Positions 1 to 8,776 are shown, counted from the first letter of the stretch. The stretch: DNA of 64,000 nucleotides from Deltaproteobacteria bacterium (GCA_020632715.1 JACKFA010000010.1:332081-396080), one strand, 5' to 3'. Numbers and translations are program-made. The notes: generated from the sequence alone by a model not told the origin.

Positions 1-733
1 CGCACACGACCGGCGCGCGCCGCATCACCGCGCCGTGCACGCGCGCGTCGAACGGGATCCAGCCGTGCAGATCCACCGCCACGTCGAGGAAGCGCCGCGT
101 CAACATGCGCAGCCGCTCGTGCACGTCGCACGTGGCGGCGTGATCGGCCGCCTGGTTCACCACGAGCCCGACCCGCCGCGCCCCCGTGCGCCGCACGACC
201 GCCTTCACCGTGGCGTAGGCGTCCACGAGCGCCGTCGGCTCCGGCGTCGTCACGATGATGAGCTCCTCGGCCGCCGACGCGAAGAAGAGCGTGTTCGCGC
301 CGAGCCCCGCGCCCGTGTCGACCACGACGGTGTCGAACGCGTCGCCGAGGCTGTCGAGCGCCGCGAGGAGCGCCATCTTCTGGTGGTCGTCGAGCGTCGC
401 GAGATCCGCCTCGCCCGACGTCCCCGGCAGCAGCGTCACCCCGTACGGCGAGCGCACGAGCGCCTCCTCGATGCCCTGCCGCCCCGCGAGCACGGCCCCC
501 AGGCACGAGCGCGGCTCGACGTCGAGCAGGACGTCGGCGTTCGCGAGGCTCACGTCGCCGTCGATGAGCAGCGCGCGCCGCCCGAGGTGCGCGAAGGCGA
601 CCGCGAGGTTCACGGCCAGGTTCGTCTTCCCGACGCCGCCCTTGCCGCTCGCTATGGCGAGCACGCGGAGCCCGTGCGCGCCGTCGCGCGCCGGCATGAG
701 CGAGGTCCTGATGATGTCGTCCTCGAAGTGCAT
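1..733 (-). CDS. flhG: FlhG/MinD-like flagellar number ATPase (partial, 3' end outside window)
   Basis: A MinD/ParA-family ATPase that works with FlhF to control the number and placement of flagella at the membrane. The reading frame is open from an ATG at 733 to the window edge (244 codons). About 25 residues in it shows the deviant Walker A motif SGKGGVGKTN, followed by a LIDGDVSLANADVLL stretch and, further on, VVVDTGAGLGANT, the Walker B/switch region typical of MinD proteins. It lies 57 nt after flhF on the same strand, the usual order. A GAGGA-like ribosome binding site precedes the ATG. The C-terminal part is outside the window, so total length is unknown. Family assignment is firm; the FlhG role is inferred from position after flhF. 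Confidence 0.9.
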   Translation of the reverse strand, partial: MHFEDDIIRTSLMPARDGAHGLRVLAIASGKGGVGKTNLAVNLAVAFAHLGRRALLIDGDVSLANADVLLDVEPRSCLGAVLAGRQGIEEALVRSPYGVTLLPGTSGEADLATLDDHQKMALLAALDSLGDAFDTVVVDTGAGLGANTLFFASAAEELIIVTTPEPTALVDAYATVKAVVRRTGARRVGLVVNQAADHAATCDVHERLRMLTRRFLDVAVDLHGWIPFDARVHGAVMRRAPVVC

Positions 734-790
734 GAGGCGAACGCCTTTTCCTCGGGGGAGGGGTGGCTCGGGCGCTGCGGCGCGCCCGAT

Positions 791-2074
791 TCAGCTCGCG
801 TGGGCGAGCAGGATCTCGCGGGTCACGTGGTCCTTGTCGACCGCGTGGATGTCGTCCGGGATGAGCTGCCCGTCGCAGACGTGGCTCACCGGCAGCTCGG
901 CGAGGAAGCAGGCGGCGACCACCGGCCCCATGCCGCGCGCCTCGTCGATCTTCGTGATGATGAGCGACTCGAGCGCCGGCCCCTCGTAGCAGGCGATCAT
1001 GTCGGCCATGACGCGGCTCGAGAGCGTCGCCGGGAGCACGAGGTGCTGCCGGACCTCGCGGCCGCCGACCACCTTGAGCGTCGCGTAGCGCGCGTCGTCG
1101 TCGAAGGGGTTGTGCCCGGGGGTGTCGACGAGCACGAGGTCGACGTCGGCGAAGGCGTCGAGGGCGCGGTCGAGGCCCTCGCGATCGTGGGCCGGGAGCA
1201 CCTCGAAGCCCATGACCGCGGCGTACTGCTCGAGCGACTCGTAGTTGCCGAGGCGGTTCACGTCCGTCGTGATGACCGCCACCGAGCGCCGGTGCGCGAA
1301 CGTCGCGAGCCCGGCGATCTTCAGGATGGTCGTCGTCTTGCCCGCGCCCGGCGGGCCGACCAGCGCGCACACGCTCCCCGACGGCGCGTCCCAGAGCGGC
1401 GGCGCGACCTGCAGCGAGCGCGCGATCTCGCCGGCCACGTCCGGCTCCTTCGCGACCTGGACGCCACGGCGCGGCACGACGCGCTTCACCGCGAGGCTCA
1501 CGATGCGCTCGGCGATGTCGCGGTCGACCCCGCTCGCGATGAGCGAGCTCGCGGGCTCCGTCTCGGTGAGCGCGGCCTCCGCGGCGGCCTTGCCGCGCGC
1601 CGCGCGCGAGAGCTCGTCGCGCAGCATCCGGTTCTGGTCGACCATCGAGGCGAGCTGCGACTCGAGGCTCTTGATCGCCTGCCCGAGCAGCTGGAGCTGG
1701 CGCGTCATGGCGGCGTCCTGCGCGAGGGCGCCGAGCTCGAGCTCCGGGGCGCGCGCGGGCGGCTCGTCGTAGCGGAGGGTCTGCGGGCGGTGCTGCCGCG
1801 GGCCGACGGGCGCGGACGCCGCTCCCGCCTCGCTCTTCGCCGGGTAGGCGCCCGCGGGGAAGGCGGCGACGACCTCGTAGCGGAGCGACGGATCCATCTC
1901 CCCCTGCGCCTGCAGATCGCGCGTGCCGAGGATGATGGCGTCGGCCCCGATCTCCTCCTTCACGAGCGCGAACGCCTCCCGGATCCCGGCGGCGCGGTAG
2001 ACGCGCGTCGGCCCCATCGCCCCGAGGTCGGGGGACGCGTCGCGCGGGCGTTCGTCGGTGGGCGGGTGGTTCAT
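791..2074 (-). CDS. flhF: FlhF, SRP-type GTPase for flagellar placement
   Basis: An SRP54/FtsY-class GTPase that recruits the first flagellar basal-body parts to their site on the membrane. The 427-residue protein has a short N-terminal basic/acidic region, a central predicted coiled coil (about residues 120-170) and a C-terminal NG domain. Visible motifs are the P-loop GPPGAGKTTT (240-249), ITTDVNRLG (268-276), the G3 motif VDTPGH (316-321) and the G4-like TKIDEA (374-379). It follows flhA by 72 nt and precedes flhG. The ATG at 2074 has the GAGAGGAG ribosome binding site. Length and domain order match the family. Confidence 0.95.
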   Translation of the reverse strand: MNHPPTDERPRDASPDLGAMGPTRVYRAAGIREAFALVKEEIGADAIILGTRDLQAQGEMDPSLRYEVVAAFPAGAYPAKSEAGAASAPVGPRQHRPQTLRYDEPPARAPELELGALAQDAAMTRQLQLLGQAIKSLESQLASMVDQNRMLRDELSRAARGKAAAEAALTETEPASSLIASGVDRDIAERIVSLAVKRVVPRRGVQVAKEPDVAGEIARSLQVAPPLWDAPSGSVCALVGPPGAGKTTTILKIAGLATFAHRRSVAVITTDVNRLGNYESLEQYAAVMGFEVLPAHDREGLDRALDAFADVDLVLVDTPGHNPFDDDARYATLKVVGGREVRQHLVLPATLSSRVMADMIACYEGPALESLIITKIDEARGMGPVVAACFLAELPVSHVCDGQLIPDDIHAVDKDHVTREILLAHAS

Positions 2075-2097
2075 CGTCTCCTCTCGTTGTCTCGGCG

Positions 2098-2110
2098 GGT
2101 CAGCCTAACC
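2098..2110. repeat. Intergenic 13-mer GGTCAGCCTAACC, copy 1
   Basis: This 13-mer lies between flhA and flhF, about 25 to 35 nt upstream of the flhF ATG when read on the minus strand as GGTTAGGCTGACC. The identical word occurs at 38840-38852, a 12-of-13 copy at 45057-45069 and the 10-base core at 9833-9842. Function is unknown; a regulator site or promoter element is possible. Confidence 0.4.
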
Positions 2111-2146
2111 GCGCGTAAGTCGCGGGGCGGATAGGCGAATCGGATA

Positions 2147-4291
2147 TCAGCCCTGGCGGGGCGGCACCTGGACGCGCACGCTCTGGCCGGTGCGCGCGCC
2201 GCGCTGCTGCACCGAGAGCGTCGCGACGGTCACGACGTCGAGGCGCGGCGGGAGCTCTGCCTGGCTCACGACGGAGAGCTGCGGCATGAGCCGGCTCACG
2301 AAGCGGCGGATCGGGTAGCGGAGGTCCGCCGGCGTCACGATGACGGTGCTGTGGCCCTGGCCCTGGAGGCGCTGGTGCGCCTGCTGGAGCTGGGCGAGCA
2401 GCATCTGCGCGGTCGCGAGGTCGGGGGCGAGCACGGTCTCGCCCTCGTTCCGCAGCACGTACTGGCGCAGCAGATCCTCGGTCGGTCCGTCGAAGATCGC
2501 GGCGTAGAGCTTGCCGTCGCCCTCGACGTAGGGCTGGACGATTGCGGCGCCGAGGCGGAGGCGGACCTGGTCGACGAGGAAGTGCGTGGCCTTGCCGTAG
2601 CGGGACGCCTCGGCGAGCGCCTCGAGGATGGTCCGGAGGTCGCGGATCGAGACCTGCTCCTCGAGGAGCGCGCGGAGCACCGCGAGCAGCTCGGCGTGCG
2701 ACATGACGGTCGGCAGGAGCTCCTCGACGACCTTCGGCGAGCGGGCGGCCACGATCTCGAGGAGGCGCTGGACCTCGTCGCGGCCGAGCAGCTTGGAGGC
2801 GGACTGCTGGAGGACCTCGGAGAGGTGCGTGATGATGACGGTCTCGGGCTCGACGACCGTGTAGCCGGCGAGCTCGGCGTCGGATCGCTGGGCGGGCCGG
2901 ATCCAGAGCGCGGGGAGCCCGAACGCGGCCTCGACCGTGGGGATCCCGGGGATCTTCTCGCGGACGTCGCCGGGGTCCATGGCCATGAGGCGGTCGACCA
3001 TGATGGTCGAGCGCGCGGCCTCGACGTCGTGGACCATGAGCCGGTACTCGCCCGAGGCGAGCTCGAGGTTGTCGCGCACGTGCACGGCCGGGAGGATGAT
3101 GCCGAGCTCGCGCGCGATGTTCTTCCGCAACCCCGCGATGCGCTTGACGAACGTGCCCTCGCCCCCCTTGTCGAGGAGCGGGACGAGCCCGTAGCCGACC
3201 TCGAGCAGGAGCGGGTGCACGGTGACGAGCTCGGCGAGCTCCTCTTCGTCGCTCTTCTTCTGCGGGCGGTTGGCGGCGGCCTGGGCGCCGGTCGGGCGGC
3301 GCTCCTTCGAGACCGGCGTGATGCGGCGCGCGACGATGATGAGGACGATGGCGAGCGAGGAGAGCGGGACGATGGGCATCCCGGGGACGAGGCAGAGGGC
3401 GAAGAGGACGCCCGCGGAGGCGTAGAGGACGCCCTTGTTGCGGAGGGTCTGGAAGCCGATCTGCTTGCCGAGATCGCTCTCCTCGGCGGCGCGGGTGATG
3501 ACCATGCCGGCGGCGGTCGAGATCATGAGCGAGGGGATCTGCGACACGAGGCCGTCGCCGATGGTGAGGACCGTGTACACGGTGGCGGCGTCGCCGACCT
3601 TCATGCCGCCCTGGGCGACGCCGATGATGAGGCCGCCGATGATGTTGATGCCGGTGATGATGAGGCCCGCGACGGCGTCGCCGCGGACGAACTTCGACGA
3701 GCCGTCCATGGCGCCGTAGAAGTCGGTCTCGAGGGCGAGCTCCTTCCGCTTCGAGCGCGCCTCGTCCTGGGTGATGAGGCCCGACGCGAGGTCGCTGTCG
3801 ATGCTCATCTGCTTGCCGGGGAGGGCGTCGAGGGTGAAGCGGGCGGACACCTCGGCGATGCGGCCCGAGCCCTTCGTGATGACGATGAAGTTGATGAGGG
3901 TGAGGATGAGGAAGACCACGATGCCGACGACGTAGTTGCCGCCGACGACGAAGTTCCCGAAGGTGCGGACGATGTTGCCGGCGGCGTCCTGCCCGCCCGC
4001 GCCGTTGAGGAGGATGAGGCGCGTCGTCGAGACGTTGAGGCCGAGGCGGAAGAGGGTCGTGACGAGGAGGAGCGAGGGGAACGCGCTGAAGTCGAGCGGG
4101 CGCTTCAGCTGGATGGCGGTGAGGAGGATGACCACCGACACGGTGATGTTGATGGTCAGGAGGAAGTCGAGCAGCAGCGTCGGGAGCGGGATGATCATGA
4201 GCCCCAGCACGCCGATCAGGATCGCCGGCATGAGGTACTCGTTCAGCCGCAGGCGCCCCGGGGGGGCGGTGAGATCGACGCCGCGTGCCAT
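2147..4291 (-). CDS. flhA: FlhA, flagellar type III export gate subunit
   Basis: FlhA forms the nonameric ring of the flagellar export gate: an N-terminal membrane domain that uses the proton motive force, and a cytoplasmic C-terminal ring that docks chaperone-substrate complexes. The 714-residue length is normal. The first 320 or so residues contain about eight hydrophobic segments (for example TIPLPTLLLDFLLTINITVS region near residue 30) and the conserved FHIPEP-family block with TLDALPGKQMSIDSDL near residue 160. The remainder is soluble and includes the conserved linker and the GYTVVEPETVIITHL stretch. The start lies 3 nt after the fliQ stop, with a ribosome binding site (GGGAGGG) inside the end of fliQ, which suggests coupled translation. 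fliR and flhB, often found between fliQ and flhA, are missing here. Confidence 0.97.
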   Translation of the reverse strand: MARGVDLTAPPGRLRLNEYLMPAILIGVLGLMIIPLPTLLLDFLLTINITVSVVILLTAIQLKRPLDFSAFPSLLLVTTLFRLGLNVSTTRLILLNGAGGQDAAGNIVRTFGNFVVGGNYVVGIVVFLILTLINFIVITKGSGRIAEVSARFTLDALPGKQMSIDSDLASGLITQDEARSKRKELALETDFYGAMDGSSKFVRGDAVAGLIITGINIIGGLIIGVAQGGMKVGDAATVYTVLTIGDGLVSQIPSLMISTAAGMVITRAAEESDLGKQIGFQTLRNKGVLYASAGVLFALCLVPGMPIVPLSSLAIVLIIVARRITPVSKERRPTGAQAAANRPQKKSDEEELAELVTVHPLLLEVGYGLVPLLDKGGEGTFVKRIAGLRKNIARELGIILPAVHVRDNLELASGEYRLMVHDVEAARSTIMVDRLMAMDPGDVREKIPGIPTVEAAFGLPALWIRPAQRSDAELAGYTVVEPETVIITHLSEVLQQSASKLLGRDEVQRLLEIVAARSPKVVEELLPTVMSHAELLAVLRALLEEQVSIRDLRTILEALAEASRYGKATHFLVDQVRLRLGAAIVQPYVEGDGKLYAAIFDGPTEDLLRQYVLRNEGETVLAPDLATAQMLLAQLQQAHQRLQGQGHSTVIVTPADLRYPIRRFVSRLMPQLSVVSQAELPPRLDVVTVATLSVQQRGARTGQSVRVQVPPRQG

Positions 4292-4294
4292 GGA

Positions 4295-4573
4295 TCAGGT
4301 CCCTCCCTGGCTCGCGAAGGAGATGGCGACCGTGATCTCGTGCACGAAGCCCGAGAGCTGCTCGAAGATCCAGCCGCCGGTGAGCCAGAGCACGAGGCCG
4401 GTCACGAGCATCTTCGGGATGAAGACGAGGGTGACCTCGTTGATCTGGGTCGCGGCCTGGAAGATGGACACGAGGAAGCCGACCGCGAGGCCGGCGAAGA
4501 GGACCGGGGCGGCCATCAGGAAGATGACCGAGATGGTCTTGGCGAGGATGTCGCCGACTTGATCGGGGTTCAT
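4295..4573 (-). CDS. fliQ: FliQ, flagellar export gate subunit
   Basis: A small two-helix membrane protein of the FliP-FliQ-FliR export gate. The protein of 92 residues starts at MNPDQVGDIL and has two hydrophobic helices, roughly residues 16-37 and 52-72, with the conserved phrase FQAATQINEVTL between them, the hallmark of FliQ/SctS. A longer open frame upstream adds 18 low-complexity residues but would overlap fliP, so the ATG at 4573 is preferred. It starts 4 nt after the fliP stop. Length matches the family (about 89). Confidence 0.95.
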   Translation of the reverse strand: MNPDQVGDILAKTISVIFLMAAPVLFAGLAVGFLVSIFQAATQINEVTLVFIPKMLVTGLVLWLTGGWIFEQLSGFVHEITVAISFASQGGT

Positions 4574-4577
4574 GCGG

Positions 4578-5477
4578 CTACCCCGTGAGGCTGCGCGCGA
4601 GCGCGCCGATGACGAGGCTCCAGCCATCCACGGCGACGAACACCAGGATCTTGAGCGGGAGCGAGATGGTGGCGGGGGGCAGCATCATCATGCCCATCGA
4701 CATGAGGACCGAGCCCACGACGAGGTCGATGACGAGGAAGGGGAGGAAGAGGAGGGCGCCCATCTGGAACGCCGTCTTCAGCTCGCTCAGGATGAACGCG
4801 GGGATGAGCGTCAGGGTCGAGACGTCCTCGGCCGTCTCGGGGCGCTCGCCCCCGTTGAGCTCGACGAAGAGCATGAGGTCGCTCTCGCGCACGTGGCTCA
4901 GCATGAAGGTGCGGAGGGGGCCGGCGGCCGCCTCGAGCGCCTGGAGCTCGGTGAGCTCGCCCGCCTGGTAGGGGGTGAGCGCCTGGTCGCCGATCTGCGC
5001 GAAGGTCGGCGCCATCGTGAACGCCGTGAGGAACATGGCGAGGGCGACGAGGATCCGGTTCGGCGGGAGCTGCTGGACGCCGATGCCTTGGCGGACGAGG
5101 GCGAGCACGACGACGATGCGGGTGAACGAGGTCGTCGCGAGGAGGAGCGCCGGCAGGAAGGTCATCGCCGCGAGGAGCAGGATGATCTTCAGCGCGGGGA
5201 CGAGGTCGCCGCCTGCGCCGCCGCCGCCGCCGCCCACGTCGAGGCGGATGAAGGGGGCGCCGCCGGGCGGGGTGGTGCCCGAGAGGGTTGGATCGGGGGC
5301 CGCGGGCTGGGTGAGGGTCGGCGGGGCGAGGGCCGAGGGCACGCCGAGGTCCGGGGTCTGCGGGCCGGCCGCGGCGGGGGGCGCCTGCGCGCGAGCCTCG
5401 CCGGAGCCGCCGCTCGGCGCCGCGACGAGCGTGGCGAGGAGGGCGAGGGCGAGGAGGCTCTTTCGAGCGGGGCGCAT
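4578..5477 (-). CDS. fliP: FliP, flagellar export gate subunit with long N-terminal extension
   Basis: FliP is the pentameric core of the flagellar export gate in the inner membrane. The 299-residue protein begins with a signal peptide (basic start then LLALALLATLVAA), followed by a Pro/Ala/Gly-rich stretch to about residue 80 that is longer than usual. The conserved core follows: MTFLPALLLATTSFTRI, VRQGIGVQQLPPNR, LTAFTMAPTF, RTFMLSHVRESDL and the C-terminal MGMMMLPP block. It sits between fliO and fliQ in the usual order. Core identity is certain; the low-complexity linker is probably periplasmic and poorly conserved. Confidence 0.96.
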   Translation of the reverse strand: MRPARKSLLALALLATLVAAPSGGSGEARAQAPPAAAGPQTPDLGVPSALAPPTLTQPAAPDPTLSGTTPPGGAPFIRLDVGGGGGGAGGDLVPALKIILLLAAMTFLPALLLATTSFTRIVVVLALVRQGIGVQQLPPNRILVALAMFLTAFTMAPTFAQIGDQALTPYQAGELTELQALEAAAGPLRTFMLSHVRESDLMLFVELNGGERPETAEDVSTLTLIPAFILSELKTAFQMGALLFLPFLVIDLVVGSVLMSMGMMMLPPATISLPLKILVFVAVDGWSLVIGALARSLTG

Positions 5478-5505
5478 GCGGCGGCGGTTCCTCTGGGGAC
5501 GGTGG

Positions 5506-6312
5506 TTAGGAGGCGGCCATGCGCTGGACGCGCTCGAGGCGGGCGCGGAGGGCCTCGGCCTGCGGGGTCGCGGGGCGCTCGCGCGGGGGGACGGCGCGAC
5601 CGACGCCGGTCGTGGCGGCGGCGCGGGCGGGCGCTGCGGGGGTGGCGTCCTCGTCGGCGAGCTGGTCGAGGAGGCGGTTGAAGAAGCCGGCGGAGGAGCC
5701 GGTGATGCCGAGGTCGGGCGCGGGGCCGGCGGCGCGCGAGGGGGCGGGGGGCGCGGCGAGGGCGGGGAGATCGGCGTCGTCGACGTCGGGCCAGGTGACG
5801 GCCTCGGCGGTGACGAGGTCGTCGTCGTCGGGGCCGAGGGTGGAGAGGAGGGTCAGACCCTTGTCGGTGGCGCCGAGGACGAGGGTCTTGCCGGGGACGC
5901 GCACGAGGGAGACCTGCCAGCGGCCGCCGACGCGGAGGGAGCCGAGGAGCTCGAGGGAGGGGGCGTCCTTGGCCTTGGCGCGGCCGCCCTTCTTGCGGAG
6001 GAACCAGAGGGCGGCGACGCCGGCGCCGAGGAGGGCCATCATGGCGAGGCCGCGGAGGAGGCCGCCGGTGGAGGCGGGCGGGGGCGCGGGGGCGCCGGCG
6101 GTGGGCTTCGAGTCGAGGAGGCGGAGGGGCGTGCCGGGGGCGACGCCGGGGCGGTCGGCCGGGGCGGGAGCAGCCGGGGCGGGCGCGGTCAGGGCGACGC
6201 GGTCCTGCGCGGCGGCCTCGTTGGCGACCATGGCGCCGGTGACGATGCCGCACGCGAGGACGATCCAGAGGGGCGTCGGCATGCGGCGGAGGGCGTCGGC
6301 GAGCTGTGACAT
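5506..6312 (-). CDS. fliO: FliO, flagellar export assembly protein
   Basis: FliO assists assembly of the FliP ring. The chosen ATG at 6312 (MSQLADALRR) gives 268 residues; a longer frame to 6384 would run across the sigma-54 promoter, so it is rejected. The protein has an N-terminal signal/anchor (residues about 13-33), a Pro/Ala-rich linker, a membrane segment (LLRGLAMMALLGAGVAALWF) followed by a basic patch, and the FliO core phrase LELLGSLRVGGRWQVSLVRV with VLGATDKGLTLL. A long, poorly conserved C-terminal tail rich in Ala and Asp completes it. It is the first gene of the fliO-fliP-fliQ-flhA-flhF-flhG series. Confidence 0.88.
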   Translation of the reverse strand: MSQLADALRRMPTPLWIVLACGIVTGAMVANEAAAQDRVALTAPAPAAPAPADRPGVAPGTPLRLLDSKPTAGAPAPPPASTGGLLRGLAMMALLGAGVAALWFLRKKGGRAKAKDAPSLELLGSLRVGGRWQVSLVRVPGKTLVLGATDKGLTLLSTLGPDDDDLVTAEAVTWPDVDDADLPALAAPPAPSRAAGPAPDLGITGSSAGFFNRLLDQLADEDATPAAPARAAATTGVGRAVPPRERPATPQAEALRARLERVQRMAAS

Positions 6313-6367
6313 GGGGGGCACCTCGTCTCGGAGCGCGCGGTCCGGGCGCAGCTCCAGCGGGGCGCTC

Positions 6368-6383
6368 TGCAACCGATGTGCCA
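6368..6383 (-). promoter_or_regulatory. Sigma-54 (-24/-12) promoter of the flagellar export operon
   Basis: On the minus strand the sequence reads TGGCACATCGGTTGCA, an exact match to the sigma-54 core TGGCAC-N5-TTGC. The -12 element lies about 57 nt before the fliO ATG at 6312, giving a predicted 5' leader of roughly 45 nt. Sigma-54 control of middle flagellar genes is established for many polar flagellates. An enhancer-binding protein site would be expected further upstream but none was identified. Confidence 0.8.
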
Positions 6384-6572
6384 CGGGCGCGGAGGGCCGC
6401 GGAGGCGCTCGTGGTGCCGGTGCGAGGGGGGCCGGGCGTCAAGGGGATGGCGCGCCGCGAGGGGGGCGGTGTCAGAAGTGTGGCGGGCCGCGGAGCGCTG
6501 GACGCCGTCGGCCGCTCCGCGGCCTTGGGGCGCCCTGCGGCCCCTCCGGTGCGCGAGCCCCGATTGCCTCCG

Positions 6573-7604
6573 CTACGGCCTCACGTTCCCCTGACCCGAC
6601 TGCGGTACGGCGTAGCCGTTCTGCGAGCCGTCGAGGTCGCAGTAGAGCCAGGTCTGGCCGGAGTCGCTCGAGAAGCGCGCGCCGTAGTCGTAGTAGCCGG
6701 GCGTGTCGACGACGAGGTCCGTGATGTAGCGGTCGTCACGCCAGAAGACCCACGACGGCGGCGTCATCTCGATGTTGCCGCGCGTCCAGGTGAACTGGTC
6801 GGCGTGGAGCGCCGGGCTCGTCCCGTGCGGGCCGTAGCCGACCTCGCCGATGAGCCACGGCGCCGGGTCCCCCGCGTTCGCCGTCTGGTCGGTCTGCCCG
6901 GGGACGTAGACGTGCGCGTACACCTGTACGACCGCCCCGGCGCGGACGTTGAAGTTCGCCGGGTAGTAGAGGCGGCACCAGTCGACCGCGGGCCCGGACG
7001 GGAGGCCCACGTCCGGGCGCCCGTCCGCGATGTCGGTGGCGTCGGCGGCGTCCTCCGGGCCCACACCGTCCTCCGCGACCGCGGTGTCGTCGGCCGCGGC
7101 GGTGTCGTCGGCCGCGGCGGTGTCGTCGGTCGCGGCGGTGTCGTCCACCACGACGGCGTCGGGCTCCGGGCCGGTGTCGGCCGCGACGGCGTCGTCGCCA
7201 GGCTCGTCGGCGTCGTCGGCCGCGTCCGCGGCGTCGTCGCCCGGGCCGCCCTTGCTGTCGTGGGGCGCCTTGGCGTCATAGGACGACCAGGCGTCGTAGC
7301 GGTCGAGCGCGGCGCCGGCGCGGCCGGCGGGGTCGTCGTCGCCGAGGGCGGGTGCGCGGGAGATGGCGGTGCCGCCCAGGCTCCCGTCGGCGGCGAGGGC
7401 GTCGGCGCCGCCGAGGGCGTCGGCGGTGCGGCCCGTGAGGTCGAGGCTCGCGCCCTCGGGAGAGGCGAGGAGCCGCGCGCGGCCGGTGGCGTCGCTGCCG
7501 GTGCAGCCGCCGAGCGCGAGGAGCGCGACGATGGCGGCGGCGACGCGGCACGGCGAGCCAGGGTTACGAAGCGGGGGGCAGGGGGGGCTTGCGGCCGACG
7601 GCAT
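6573..7604 (-). CDS. Asp-rich surface lipoprotein
   Basis: No named family recognised. From the ATG at 7604 the protein has 343 residues. A hydrophobic signal with the lipobox LGGC points to a lipidated, exported protein. After it comes a long acidic linker (about residues 60-200) rich in Asp, Ala and Thr, including tandem DDTAAA units encoded near 7080-7150. The C-terminal 130 residues form a compact domain starting around DWCRLYYPANFNVRAG, with VYAHVYVPGQTDQ and WTRGNIEMTPP and two Cys; it resembles small beta-sandwich domains seen in myxobacterial secreted proteins. The anchor-linker-domain layout suggests display on the cell surface. It is divergent from the response regulator gene. A few upstream codons also fit, but the signal peptide is best placed from this ATG. 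Confidence 0.7.
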   Translation of the reverse strand: MPSAASPPCPPLRNPGSPCRVAAAIVALLALGGCTGSDATGRARLLASPEGASLDLTGRTADALGGADALAADGSLGGTAISRAPALGDDDPAGRAGAALDRYDAWSSYDAKAPHDSKGGPGDDAADAADDADEPGDDAVAADTGPEPDAVVVDDTAATDDTAAADDTAAADDTAVAEDGVGPEDAADATDIADGRPDVGLPSGPAVDWCRLYYPANFNVRAGAVVQVYAHVYVPGQTDQTANAGDPAPWLIGEVGYGPHGTSPALHADQFTWTRGNIEMTPPSWVFWRDDRYITDLVVDTPGYYDYGARFSSDSGQTWLYCDLDGSQNGYAVPQSGQGNVRP

Positions 7605-7781
7605 GTATCCTCGCGGGGCGGCGGCCTCGATGGCCGATGAACGAGGCATCGGCGCGATCCTGGAAACCTTGATAGGCGTCGCGAGGGTGGCGTGGGGCTC
7701 AAGTTGTTCCGCAACCGTCCCGTAATAGCAGGTAAGGGACGGCGCGCCGTAGATGTGGCTGGCGCGCCCCGCGGAGGCACG

Positions 7782-8546
7782 ATGTCAGCTGGACCGAACA
7801 AGATCCTCATCCTCGACGACGACGCCCGCGTCGCGAAGCTCCTGAAGCGCTATCTCGAGCGCGAGAGCTATGAGGTCGAGCTGGGCGGGAGCGTCGCCGA
7901 GGCGCGCGAGATCATGGGCCGCTGGACGCCCGATCTCCTGATCCTCGACCTCATGTTGCCCGACGGCAACGGCCTCGCGCTCGCGCGCGAGCTCAAGGCC
8001 GAGCAGGACCTGGCCATCATCATCCTGTCGGGTAAACAGGACGTGATCGACAGGATCGTGGGCCTCGAGGTCGGCGCGGACGATTACATCACGAAGCCCT
8101 TCGATGAGCGCGAGCTCCTCGCGCGGGTGCGGTCGGTGCTGCGGCGCGTGCACACGATGCCGGCGCCGCGCGAGACCGAGCACGCCGACGAGGAGCTGCT
8201 CGGCTTCGAGGGGTGGGTCTGCGACACGCGGACGCACGAGCTCTTCGACCCCGACGGCAAGCCCGTGGTGCTCACGAGCTACGAGTTCCAGCTGCTCGTC
8301 ACCTTCGTGACGCGGCCGAACCGGGTGCTCTCGCGCGACGAGATCCTCGAAGCCGTGGCCGGGCGCCGCTGGAACCCGTTCGACCGCAGCATCGACGTGC
8401 TCGTCGGGAAGCTGCGGAAGAAGCTCGAGGCGGACGTGACCCGGCCGGCGCTCGTGAAGACCATCCGCGGCTCGGGCTACAAGTTCACCGGCGTCGTCGA
8501 GAAGCTGCCGCGCCACCCGCAGCAGCTCGCGGCCGGGGGGCGATAG
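7782..8546 (+). CDS. OmpR/PhoB-type response regulator
   Basis: A two-component transcription factor of 254 residues. The receiver domain (about 1-120) has the acidic triad region LDDDA (11-15), phospho-acceptor Asp56 in LLILDLMLPDGN, Ser83 in IILSG and Lys105 in DYITKPF. The C-terminal winged helix (about 145-240) shows the OmpR-type phrases LTSYEFQLLVTF, LSRDEIL, NPFDRSIDVLVGKLRKKLE and IRGSGYKF. A GGAGG ribosome binding site stands just before the ATG at 7782; the longer open frame upstream has no such site. No histidine kinase is adjacent, so this is an orphan regulator in this window. Target genes cannot be told. Confidence 0.93.
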   Translation: MSAGPNKILILDDDARVAKLLKRYLERESYEVELGGSVAEAREIMGRWTPDLLILDLMLPDGNGLALARELKAEQDLAIIILSGKQDVIDRIVGLEVGADDYITKPFDERELLARVRSVLRRVHTMPAPRETEHADEELLGFEGWVCDTRTHELFDPDGKPVVLTSYEFQLLVTFVTRPNRVLSRDEILEAVAGRRWNPFDRSIDVLVGKLRKKLEADVTRPALVKTIRGSGYKFTGVVEKLPRHPQQLAAGGR

Positions 8547-8597
8547 CCTCTTCCCGCGGACGAGACAGGGCGCGCACGGCGCGCCACAGCCACATCA

Positions 8598-8625
8598 CGA
8601 GGCGATCCCGCGAGGGGTCGCCTCG
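8598..8625 (+). terminator. Hairpin after the response regulator gene
   Basis: The arms CGAGGCGATCCC and GGGGTCGCCTCG flank a GCGA loop, giving a 12-bp stem with one T-G wobble, 52 nt after the regulator stop. No long T-run follows, so it may act as a weak intrinsic terminator or RNA-stabilising hairpin. A TTGACT box around 8700 may start the next gene. Confidence 0.55.
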
Positions 8626-8776
8626 CGTCGTTGTGGGACGGCGTCGCGCGTGCCTGCCGCGTCTCGCGCGGGCGCGGCCGCCGGCCCCTCGGGCCTGCCG
8701 CTTGACTTGCTCCCCGCGCGGCGCACGATCGCCTCGGCTCTCCTGCACGGGAGGGCCCTGCGAGGAGCCGGTCGCG

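Noticed and set aside
35..2134. Plus-strand 699-codon open frame over flhG and flhF
   Set aside because: Shadow of flhF/flhG on the other strand; Arg/Val/His-rich and without motifs.
6313..6384. Longer fliO start at 6384
   Set aside because: It would run through the sigma-54 promoter at 6368-6383; the ATG at 6312 has its own ribosome site.
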